DNA from: CAVPGP01 sp963704025
GTDB lineage: Bacteria; Actinomycetota; Thermoleophilia; Gaiellales; Gaiellaceae
Direction of reading: 5' to 3'
Assembly (NCBI GenBank): GCA_963704025.1
Contig: CAVPGP010000005.1
Span: 434,001 to 498,000, forward strand
Length of the DNA: 64,000 nt
Every line of letters starts with the position of its first letter. Positions within the stretch are counted from its first letter, which is position 1. The notes under the pieces are model-generated. The model ran no database searches and was not told the origin of the DNA. It worked only from the letters and a program-made list of their open reading frames with translations. Shown in pieces: positions 33,635 through 40,875 of the stretch. The position numbers were made by a program, and so were the translations under genes.

Positions 33635-35155
33635 CTACTTGTGCCGGCCGCGACCGCGCTCGCGTTCCCTGCCGGCTGAGCCCTGGCTCGAGTCCGGAGG
33701 GGCGACTGCCGGGGCCGGCGCGGGCGCGGCGGGCGCCGTCTGATCCAGTGCAGGCGGTGGGTTCTTCCACCTGCCATCCCGCTTGCCGCGGCCGTCGTTC
33801 CCCTTCGTGACGGGCGCCGAGGCCGGCGCGGGCGGAGTCGGCGCGGGGGGAGTCTGCACCGGCGGAGTCTGGGCCGGGGTGGAGGGAGCGCCGGTGGGAT
33901 CGGGAGCGACAGGAACGAGCGGCTGGTCGGTTGCCGGTGGCTGAACCGGTGCCGAAGGCTGGGCGGGCGGCACCGGCCAGGAGCTCAACCCGCGCTCCGA
34001 GCGCTTGTCGGCGTATCGGCTCGTGCTCTTGCGCTCGTGCCGTTTGTCGCTCCTGCCGTCCTCGACCTTGACAGTTGCGGGCTCCACCGGCGCGACCGCA
34101 GGCGGTGCCGGCGCGGTCTGCTCGTCGACGGGCGGGGCGGGCGGCGGGGCGGCGGCCTCCACGACCGGCGCGAACAGCGGGGGCGCCGCGGTGACCGACG
34201 GCGCCACGGTGGCCGCCGGCGGAGCCGACGCCTGCTCGTCGAGCCGCCTGAGCCGGAGCGCCGTGACCCGCCGGGCTGCGAGCGGGGAGAGGTGACGGGC
34301 CCTGGCGACGTGCTTCACCACGGCCGGCCTTCGCTTCGGCGCCGCCGCAGGCGCCACGGGCGTCGAGACCGTCCGCGAGACTGCCGCCCGCGGACGCGCC
34401 TTGGTGACCCGCGTCACCGCATTCGGCTTCGTGACGTGCGCACGATCGACCTTCTTGACCTCGTTCCCGGCGACCGCGGTCGTGGTCGCGACGGCTGCGA
34501 CCGCAGCCACCTTGACCGCCGCGCCGCCGGCGAAGGCCCCCTTGGTGGCCGCGAGGATGGCGCCGATGTCGAGGCCGCTGCGCAGCCGCGCGCGCCGCTT
34601 CTTCTGCGGCGCCTCGGTGAGCCCGGTCGCGAGCGAGCGGCGGGCACGGAAGAGCAACGTCTCGACGGCAGGCTGCGAAAGCCCGAGCTCCTCGGCGATC
34701 TCCCGGTAGGACAGCCCCTGCCACTCGCGCAGGAGCAGCGCCTTGCGCTGCTGGTCGGACATCTCGGAGAGCGCGTCCGAGAGGCGGATCAGCGTCTCGG
34801 CGTCACGCTGCGGGCAAGGAACGACCTCCTGCAGCACGTCGAGGTCGCTCGGCGACTCGACGCGGCGGCGTCGGAACGTGGAGCGGTGCCGGGTGAGGCA
34901 GACGTTCTCGGCGATCTTGAAGAGCCACGCCTGCTCGAGCTCGGGCCGGACGCCGCGCTGGATACCCCGGAAGGCGTTGAGGAAGGTCGTCTGCGCTGCG
35001 TCCTCCGCCTCCTCGCGCGACCCCAGCCGGTGGAGGCAGAAGTTGAAGATCTGCCGGCTGTACCGCTCATAGAGGAGGCTCGTGGCCTGCGCTTCCGAGG
35101 CGGCAGGGCTGGGCTCGACGGCGCTCGCGCGCCCTATGGACGGTACTGCGGCCAA
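33635..35155 (-). CDS. ECF sigma factor with membrane anchor and long Pro/Ala-rich tail
   Basis: A 506-residue protein. Residues 25-180 form an ECF sigma factor: YSRQIFNFCLHRLGSREEAE and AAQTTFLNAFRGIQRG (region 2), LLREWQGLSYREIAEELGLS and VETLLFRARRSLA (region 4). After a basic stretch comes one hydrophobic segment (AFAGGAAVKVAAVAAVATTT, near 205-225). Then follow almost 280 residues rich in Pro, Ala, Lys and Arg, with no known fold. The likely topology is sigma inside, tail outside. No separate anti-sigma gene is adjacent. The TTG start is 5 nt after GGGAG. Confidence 0.82.
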   Translation of the reverse strand: MAAVPSIGRASAVEPSPAASEAQATSLLYERYSRQIFNFCLHRLGSREEAEDAAQTTFLNAFRGIQRGVRPELEQAWLFKIAENVCLTRHRSTFRRRRVESPSDLDVLQEVVPCPQRDAETLIRLSDALSEMSDQQRKALLLREWQGLSYREIAEELGLSQPAVETLLFRARRSLATGLTEAPQKKRRARLRSGLDIGAILAATKGAFAGGAAVKVAAVAAVATTTAVAGNEVKKVDRAHVTKPNAVTRVTKARPRAAVSRTVSTPVAPAAAPKRRPAVVKHVARARHLSPLAARRVTALRLRRLDEQASAPPAATVAPSVTAAPPLFAPVVEAAAPPPAPPVDEQTAPAPPAVAPVEPATVKVEDGRSDKRHERKSTSRYADKRSERGLSSWPVPPAQPSAPVQPPATDQPLVPVAPDPTGAPSTPAQTPPVQTPPAPTPPAPASAPVTKGNDGRGKRDGRWKNPPPALDQTAPAAPAPAPAVAPPDSSQGSAGRERERGRGRHK

Positions 35156-35244
35156 GACGTCTCCCGAGACGTGTTCTTCCTACGTTCGGCGCCGCCGCCA
35201 GCGCTCCCTCAGTCTGAGCGGACCCCCCAGTCTGGCAAATCCCC

Positions 35245-36327
35245 TTAACGGGTGAGCGCGTGTGCTCCCCGGAGGGCCCGCCTCAGGCGCACGAAGAGGG
35301 CCTCGAACGCCAGCTGAGGCGCCAGATTGAGCTCCTCGAGCTCCCGCCAGGTGTCGCGGACGGCTTCTGCCGCCCGCTCTGCGCCGGGCAGGAGCGCCTC
35401 CGACGCGTCCTCCCGCAGCTCGGCGAGCCGATCCGCGTGGACGACGACGCCCTCTGCGCCGACCCCGACCGCGATCAGGTCGCGGTACCAGGCGGCCAGC
35501 TCCTCGAGCGAGTCGAGGAGCTCTTCCCGCTCGGCGCCGCGCCCGGCCCGGCGCACGCGCTGCTCCGCCTCGCGCGCCGGCAGCTCGAGCCCCGCGATCG
35601 CCTCCTCCTCGCGCTCCTTCGCCTCGCTCGAGCGCTCACGCGACGCCTCTACGATCTGCGCGGCGGCGTCCGCCGGCTCGAACGCCTCGTCGGCGTAGAC
35701 GGCGCGGCCGAGCTCGAGGAGTTGCGCCCGCCGGGCCGCCGCGGCCGGGTCGAGCAGCCGCTCCAGCCGGTCGATCCGCCCCGCCGAGACGCGCGCCAGC
35801 GCCGTCCGCTCCGCGTCGTCGAGCCCCGGCGCCCTCCGCTCCAGCTCCTCGCGGATCGAGCGCTCGGAGAGACGCCGGAACGGCACGAGCTGGCAACGCG
35901 AGCGAATGGTCTCGGGCAGGGGGCCGAGGTCGTCCGCGACGAGGACGATCACCGCGTACGGCGGCGGCTCCTCGAGATCCTTGAGGAGCGCGTCGGCGGC
36001 CTCGTCGTTGAGCAGGTTCGCATCGAAGATCAGGTAGACGCGGCGGTCGGCCTCGAACGGGCGCATGTGCAGATCGCGGCGCAGCTCGCGCGTCGCGTCG
36101 ATGCGGATCATCTCGCCGAGCGCCTCGAGCACGTACAGGTCAGGGTGTGCCCGGCGCCGCGCGCGGCCCTCGTCCCCGAGCAGCTTGCCGGCGAGCTCGA
36201 GCGCAGCCCTGCGCTTGCCGACCCCGGGAGGCCCGTGGAAGAGAAAGGCATGCGCCGGCCCGTCGGCGACGGCCGCATCGAGAAGGCGCTTCGCCTCCGC
36301 CTGCTCAGGAAAGTCCCAGGTGCTCAC
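35245..36327 (-). CDS. holB: DNA polymerase III delta-prime subunit
   Basis: A 360-residue clamp-loader subunit. The Walker-A-like motif is HGPPGVGKRRAALELAG, with Arg where Thr/Ser normally follows the Lys. ALLKDLEEPPPYAVIVLVAD and ETIRSRCQLVPF (the SRC motif) are typical. The Cys-based zinc module expected after the first motif is missing (GDEGRARRRAHPDLYVLEAL). It overlaps the tmk gene by 23 bp, the usual tmk-holB pairing. The C-terminus is coiled and acidic, as in related actinobacterial proteins. Confidence 0.88.
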   Translation of the reverse strand: MSTWDFPEQAEAKRLLDAAVADGPAHAFLFHGPPGVGKRRAALELAGKLLGDEGRARRRAHPDLYVLEALGEMIRIDATRELRRDLHMRPFEADRRVYLIFDANLLNDEAADALLKDLEEPPPYAVIVLVADDLGPLPETIRSRCQLVPFRRLSERSIREELERRAPGLDDAERTALARVSAGRIDRLERLLDPAAAARRAQLLELGRAVYADEAFEPADAAAQIVEASRERSSEAKEREEEAIAGLELPAREAEQRVRRAGRGAEREELLDSLEELAAWYRDLIAVGVGAEGVVVHADRLAELREDASEALLPGAERAAEAVRDTWRELEELNLAPQLAFEALFVRLRRALRGAHALTR

Positions 36328-36898
36328 GTACCTCCCGTGCGATCTCGTCAGGCGCCTGCGAGCCGTCCAGGGCGACGATCCGCCGCGGGAAGATCGCTGC
36401 CAGCCCGCGATAGGCCTCGTCGACCCGGGCGCGGAAGTCGAGCCGCTCGCGCTCGATCCGGTCGGGCTCGCCCCGCTGGCGCTTCTCGGCCGCCTCCGGG
36501 TCGAGCTGGAGCAGGAACGTCCTGTCGGGGAGCAGGCCGCGAACGGCGGCCAAGTTCAGCTCCAGCACGCGGCCGACTCCGAGCCCGCGGGCGATCCCCT
36601 GGTAGGCGATCGACGAGTCGATGTAGCGGTCGCAGACGACCGATGCACCACGCTCGAGCGCCGGACGGATCACCTCCTCGACGAGCTCCGCACGCGCGGC
36701 GGCGTAGAGCGCCGCCTCCGTCCAGGGGGTCATCTCAGGCCCGTGCAGGACGAGCTCGCGGATGCCCTCGCCGACGTCGGTGCCGCCGGGTTCGCGCGTC
36801 GCCACGACCTCGTCGCCGCGTCCGGAGAGGGCCTGGGCGAGCCGCTCCACCTGGGTGCTCTTCCCGGAGCCGTCGAGGCCTTCGAACGTCACGAACAT
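36305..36898 (-). CDS. tmk: Thymidylate kinase
   Basis: Tmk phosphorylates dTMP to dTDP. The 197-residue protein has the P-loop FEGLDGSGKSTQVERLAQ, the TREPGGT motif, the DRYIDSSIAYQG motif and ERERLDFRARVDEAYRGLA. The ATG at 36898 is only 22 bp from the start of the divergent galE-like gene. Its end overlaps holB by 23 bp, so both should be translated from one mRNA. With thyX at 9.5 kb the window holds two dTMP-pathway enzymes, not adjacent. Confidence 0.95.
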   Translation of the reverse strand: MFVTFEGLDGSGKSTQVERLAQALSGRGDEVVATREPGGTDVGEGIRELVLHGPEMTPWTEAALYAAARAELVEEVIRPALERGASVVCDRYIDSSIAYQGIARGLGVGRVLELNLAAVRGLLPDRTFLLQLDPEAAEKRQRGEPDRIERERLDFRARVDEAYRGLAAIFPRRIVALDGSQAPDEIAREVREHLGLS

Positions 36899-36920
36899 CG
36901 GATCCGTACCATAGGGACCC
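36899..36920. promoter_or_regulatory. 22-bp divergent tmk/galE intergenic region with a shared -10
   Basis: TACCATA (36907-36913) reads TACCAT toward the galE-like gene and TATGGTA toward tmk. It lies in the middle, 7-8 nt from each start codon, so one symmetric -10 element may serve both strands. Confidence 0.55.
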
Positions 36921-37838
36921 GTGCGGGCGGTCGTCACAGGGGGCGCAGGGTTCATCGGCTCGCACCTCGTGGACGCCCTGGTCGAGCGCGGCGACGAGGT
37001 GCTCGTCGTGGACAACTTCGCGACCGGCAAGCGGGAGTTCCTGAACCCGGGCGCCGAGCTGCGCGTGCACGACATTCGCGAGCCGTTCGCGCTCGACGCG
37101 GACGTCGTCTTCCACCTCGCCGCGCAGGCGGACGTCGGCACGTCGGTGCAGCGCCCAGACTACGACGCACAGGTGAACGTCGTCGGCACCGTCAATACCC
37201 TTGAGGCGGCGGGCGAGACCAAGCTCGTCTTCGCCTCCACCGGCGGCGCGATCTACGGCGACGTCACGGGGCCGGCGGACGAGGAGCACGAGCGGCGGCC
37301 CGTGTCGCCGTACGGCACCGCCAAGCTGGCCGCGGAGGCATACGTGCAGACGTGGAACCGGCTGTACGGGAGGGGCCACGTCGTGCTCCGCTTCGCGAAC
37401 GTGTACGGCCCGCGCCAGGACTCGTCGCTCGAGGGCGGCGTCGTCTCGATCTTCCTCGAGCGGATGGGCCGGCACGAGGAGACGCTGATCTTCGGCGACG
37501 GCGGTCACGAGCGCGACTATGTCTACGTCGGAGACGTCGTCGCCGCCGTGCTCGCAGCGGAGGGCCACGAGGGCGGCGTCTTCAACATCGGCACCGGCGT
37601 CGCCACATCGGTGTCGGAGCTCCATTCGCTCTGCCGGCGCATCAGCGGCGTCGACGATCCGGCGCGGCGCATCGAGGCGCGCGCGGGCGACGCGCGCCGC
37701 AGCGTGCTCGACGTCGGTCGCGCGCACCGCGAGCTCGGCTGGGATCCACGGGTCGGCCTCGAGGACGGGCTGCGCCTGACCTGGCTCTCGTTACGCGATC
37801 CAGATGCCGTGGGCGAACGCCGCGCCCGCCAGGGCTGA
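36921..37838 (+). CDS. NAD-dependent epimerase/dehydratase (GalE-like)
   Basis: A 305-residue extended SDR that probably interconverts UDP-sugars. The Rossmann motif is VTGGAGFIGSHLVDALVERG. The catalytic triad lies in FASTGGAIYGD and SPYGTAKLAAE (YxxxK), with RFANVYGPRQD and ERDYVYVGDVV as further family marks. The GTG start is 8 nt after TACCAT. Its 3' end overlaps the convergent glycosyltransferase gene by 48 bp. The exact sugar is not known. Confidence 0.9.
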   Translation: MRAVVTGGAGFIGSHLVDALVERGDEVLVVDNFATGKREFLNPGAELRVHDIREPFALDADVVFHLAAQADVGTSVQRPDYDAQVNVVGTVNTLEAAGETKLVFASTGGAIYGDVTGPADEEHERRPVSPYGTAKLAAEAYVQTWNRLYGRGHVVLRFANVYGPRQDSSLEGGVVSIFLERMGRHEETLIFGDGGHERDYVYVGDVVAAVLAAEGHEGGVFNIGTGVATSVSELHSLCRRISGVDDPARRIEARAGDARRSVLDVGRAHRELGWDPRVGLEDGLRLTWLSLRDPDAVGERRARQG

Positions 37839-38927
37839 GAGCGCGCCGAAGCCGACCAGCACGCCCGTCCGCCAGCCGGGGCGGTCGCGGACGAGCGCCG
37901 CGATCGCGAGCAGGATCGGGAAGTCCGCCATCAGGAACCGCGGCAGGCTGACGAGCGGGAACCCCTTCGAGGGGACCGAGACGACGATCAGCAGGGTCGC
38001 CGCCGAGTAGAGCCCGAACGCCGGCCCGAGCCGCCTCCACGCGACCCAGGTCAGCCAGGCGGCGGGCACGAGCAGCACGAGGTGGAACGCGTTCCAGAAG
38101 GCGAGGCGCTCCTCGGGCGTGAACGCCTGGCCGCGCGGCAGGTGCCGCAGCAGGCGAAGGCCGCCGTGCCCGCCGGCCTGGATCGCGTCCCAAAGCCCGC
38201 CGACCGGCCCGAGGGTCGCCGTCTCCCGATCCCAGAACACCTGCGCCTTCGAGAACGCCCAGAAGTCCCCGAGGTGTCGTTGCAGGTACCAGCCGTAGAG
38301 CACCACGGCCAGGGGCAGGAGAAGCAGCGGCACCAGCCTGCGCGGGGTCCGCCAGAGGAGCAGGACGAGCGCCGGCAGGAGCGCGAGCCCGAGCAGGCGC
38401 GTCGCCACGGCAAGGCCGCCGAAGATCCCCGCGCGCCACGCCTGCCCGCGCATCGCGAAGAGAAACGACCAGGCGGAGAGCGCGAGGAAGAGGCCGTCGG
38501 AGTAGAGCGCGGTGAAGACGAACGCCGTCGGGAAGAGCGCCAGCAGCAGGACCGTGTCGCGCGCCCCCTGCTCGCCGAGGTGAGGCCGCGCGATCTCCGC
38601 GATCGCCCAGGCCGCGAAGCCGCCGGCCGTGAGCGACAGGAGCGTCCCGAGCGCGAGCGACGAGCCGAGCAGATGGAGCAGCAGCGGGTAGAGCGGCCAG
38701 AACGCCGCCGAGGTCGAGTTGTAGCCGTCGCGCGCGATGTGGAGATACCACTGCGCGTCCCAGTGCTCGAACGTGCCGAAGAGCAGGTCGGAGAGCGGCC
38801 CCCACGCGTGGTCGGCCGGCCGGTCCTCGGCGCGCAGCGGCGCCCACAGGATCGTCGCTGCCGTCGCCAGCCAGAAGGCGACGCGGATCCAGACGAAGAC
38901 CCAGAAGTAACGCACCCCGCTACCCAC
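37791..38927 (-). CDS. PIG-V-like GT-C mannosyltransferase/membrane glycosyltransferase
   Basis: A 378-residue membrane protein with 8-10 helices. The first outer loop has the GT-C acidic motif in FEHWDAQWYLHIARDGYNST, and ALFPTAFVFTALYSDGLFLA follows, as in PIG-V mannosyltransferases. It probably adds a mannose-type residue from a lipid-linked donor to a surface glycan. The GTG is 6 nt after TAGGAT. Together with the epimerase and the O-antigen ligase at 40.9 kb it fits cell-envelope glycan synthesis. Confidence 0.82.
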   Translation of the reverse strand: MGSGVRYFWVFVWIRVAFWLATAATILWAPLRAEDRPADHAWGPLSDLLFGTFEHWDAQWYLHIARDGYNSTSAAFWPLYPLLLHLLGSSLALGTLLSLTAGGFAAWAIAEIARPHLGEQGARDTVLLLALFPTAFVFTALYSDGLFLALSAWSFLFAMRGQAWRAGIFGGLAVATRLLGLALLPALVLLLWRTPRRLVPLLLLPLAVVLYGWYLQRHLGDFWAFSKAQVFWDRETATLGPVGGLWDAIQAGGHGGLRLLRHLPRGQAFTPEERLAFWNAFHLVLLVPAAWLTWVAWRRLGPAFGLYSAATLLIVVSVPSKGFPLVSLPRFLMADFPILLAIAALVRDRPGWRTGVLVGFGALSALAGAAFAHGIWIA

Positions 38928-38933
38928 CGGGGG

Positions 38934-38939
38934 ATCCTA
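38934..38939 (-). promoter_or_regulatory. Leaderless-type -10 hexamer for the PIG-V-like gene
   Basis: TAGGAT (minus strand) ends 6 nt before the GTG at 38927. Confidence 0.6.
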
Positions 38940-38977
38940 GAAGGAGCCTCCGCGGGAGCAGCGAAACACGTGGGGCC

Positions 38978-39493
38978 TTGGACCACCCGCTGCCCTCTCC
39001 CGACGCTCTCGTCCGCCCGTGGCGGACCGCAACGCTGATCGCCAGCGGGATCGCGGCGCTCGAGCTCGTGCTGCTCGCGGGGGCGGGCGCCGCCCTGCTG
39101 GCGAAGCCGATGGCGAAGCACATGCGGGCGTCAGCCGAGGTGCACGCGTTCGCGCCCGTGAAGAAGGCCGCACCGCCGAAGGCTCCCGCTCCGGGCAAGC
39201 CGAAGCTGCGGCGCGGCGAGATGACGATCATGGTCCTGAACGGGAACGGCCGCGCCGGCGCCGCGTCGGCCGAAGCCGCGAAAGTGCGCAGGCACGGCTA
39301 CATGCTGGGCACGACCGGGAACGCGCCCCGCTCGGACTACGCGACGACGGTCGTGATGTACCGGCCGGGCCTGCGGGCCGAGGGACTTCGCCTCGCGCGC
39401 GACCTGCACGTGAAGGTCGTCGGGCCGCTCGACGGGCTCTCCACCCGGGATCTCTTCGGCGCGCACGCCGCCATCATCGTCGGCGCCGCGTAG
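38978..39493 (+). CDS. Membrane-anchored LytR_C-domain protein
   Basis: A 171-residue protein with one N-terminal membrane helix (ATLIASGIAALELVLLAGAG) and an Ala/Pro/Lys linker. A LytR/CpsA/Psr C-terminal domain follows (MTIMVLNGNGRAGAASAEAA, RSDYATTVVMYRPGLRAEGL). The catalytic LytR domain is absent. Stand-alone LytR_C proteins are common in actinobacteria and are probably cell-wall associated. The start is a TTG at 38978. Its stop directly abuts that of the convergent Cys-rich gene. Confidence 0.83.
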   Translation: MDHPLPSPDALVRPWRTATLIASGIAALELVLLAGAGAALLAKPMAKHMRASAEVHAFAPVKKAAPPKAPAPGKPKLRRGEMTIMVLNGNGRAGAASAEAAKVRRHGYMLGTTGNAPRSDYATTVVMYRPGLRAEGLRLARDLHVKVVGPLDGLSTRDLFGAHAAIIVGAA

Positions 39494-39700
39494 CTAGACC
39501 GACGGCGCGGACCGCGCGGCGACCCGCCTGGCGAGCTTCGCGACTGCGAGTCCGGCGCCCGCGATCCCTGCCGTGAGGACGCCGACGACGTTGGTCGTCA
39601 CACAGGTCCGGCAGGCGTTGCAGCAGACGGCGGCCATGGGGGCGTTCTCGCCGTACCTGCCCGCGGCCTGCGCGACCTTGGCGGTCCAGATCTGCTTCAC
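39494..39700 (-). CDS. Small Cys-rich membrane protein
   Basis: A 68-residue protein starting with GTG (KQIWTAKVAQAAGRYGENAP). It has four clustered cysteines in AAVCCNACRTCVTT, directly before one hydrophobic helix (VVGVLTAGIAGAGLAVA) and a basic end. The CCxxCxxC pattern could bind metal or form disulfides. No family is recognised. Its stop directly abuts that of the convergent LytR_C gene. Confidence 0.6.
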   Translation of the reverse strand: MKQIWTAKVAQAAGRYGENAPMAAVCCNACRTCVTTNVVGVLTAGIAGAGLAVAKLARRVAARSAPSV

Positions 39701-39749
39701 CGGAGGAAATGTAGTCGTCTCCAGGAGGGTTGGCGAAACGGAAATCCGG

Positions 39750-40790
39750 TTAGCTGCGCCTGATTTCAGCCCTCGCAGCCTGCAAGGCTCCGTCGACGAA
39801 ATCGCTCTTGGCGTCGGTGTAGCCGAGCCGGTCGTCGCGGTGCCACGCCGCGAGGTTCTTCTTCAGCGCCGCATACTCCTGCGCCACGTCCGGGTGTTGT
39901 CGCAGGTAGTCGCGTAAGTGGATGTGATCGGCGTGAGGCTGGCTGCCTGCTACAACGACGTAGAGGTGGTGCGGCTTGGCGTCGGGCGGCCACAGAAATG
40001 CCTCTCGCCCCGCGATCCCTTTGTCTCCTTGATAGACGTAGCCGAGCGCGCGCAGTCGTTCGATGGTGGCGGGCACGTCCTCCGACGAGCGCACTACGAC
40101 GTCGATGTCGATCACCGGCTTGGCTGCCAAGCCGGGAACCGACGTGCTGCCGATGTGCTCAACCTCCGCAGCGAGGTCAGCAACCGCGTCGCGGACTGGC
40201 CGGGCGGATTCCTCGAAGAGCGTCGCCCACGCCTCGTCGTAGTCGACGACGACAAGCGGAGAGCGTGCAGACGTGGTCTGGGTGAGGATCTCCTCGACAG
40301 TCTCCTCGGGGGTGAGATCGGTCGTGTCGAGCCAGATGCCGACGCGCGGCGTCGCGGTGACGAAGCCTTCGTAGAGCTGCTCGCCCGTCCAGGCGCCGTA
40401 ACCCTTGTGGTCTCGTTCGACCTCACGCGCGGCGACCGCCTCGACCGACGGCAAGAGGACGATCACGTGGCACGGGCGGCTGCGGATCATCGTGCGGTAG
40501 TCGCCGAGTACCGCCCCGGCGACATCATCCTCCAACGCGACGTTGAAGCCAGCCTGAGAGTATGCGTCGGCGGCAGCAGCAGCGAGGCGGTAGCGCAAGC
40601 GCAACTGCTCGAGCGCTTCCGGAGAGGCGTCCGGCGTCATCTCTTCGCGTCCGCTGACGATGCTCCGTCGGAATACGTCGCCTTCGAGATGCACGCCTCG
40701 CTCAAACCGCGAGGCTAATAGTCGCGCGACGGTGGATTTGCCCGCCGCCATCGGGCCGCTGATCAAGTAGATGGTGGGATGTTGCTCCAC
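39750..40790 (-). CDS. P-loop kinase fused to a GrpB-like nucleotidyltransferase domain
   Basis: A 346-residue fusion. The first half is a zeta-toxin/APH-like kinase: TIYLISGPMAAGKSTVARLL (P-loop near 12-20), HLEGDVFRRS and a lid region. The second half is a GrpB/UPF0157 domain: VVVDYDEAWATLFEESARPV, EVEHIGSTSVPGLAAKPVID and HHLYVVVAGSQPHADHIHLR. GrpB proteins have a nucleotidyltransferase fold. The fusion suggests phosphorylation and nucleotidylation of one substrate, such as a drug or metabolite. I use GTG 40790; TTG 40874 is an upstream alternative. No antitoxin is seen. Confidence 0.85.
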   Translation of the reverse strand: MEQHPTIYLISGPMAAGKSTVARLLASRFERGVHLEGDVFRRSIVSGREEMTPDASPEALEQLRLRYRLAAAAADAYSQAGFNVALEDDVAGAVLGDYRTMIRSRPCHVIVLLPSVEAVAAREVERDHKGYGAWTGEQLYEGFVTATPRVGIWLDTTDLTPEETVEEILTQTTSARSPLVVVDYDEAWATLFEESARPVRDAVADLAAEVEHIGSTSVPGLAAKPVIDIDVVVRSSEDVPATIERLRALGYVYQGDKGIAGREAFLWPPDAKPHHLYVVVAGSQPHADHIHLRDYLRQHPDVAQEYAALKKNLAAWHRDDRLGYTDAKSDFVDGALQAARAEIRRS

Positions 40791-40875
40791 TCGTGGAGCG
40801 TAGGAGGGACTACCCCTCTTGGCGAACCGGCCGCTGAGCCGCCGTGCACGCGTCGACGAGGACCATTTAGCCAAC

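Noticed and set aside
39750..40790. Toxin-antitoxin locus
   Set aside because: The kinase half resembles zeta toxin, but no small antitoxin gene is adjacent, and the GrpB fusion does not fit.
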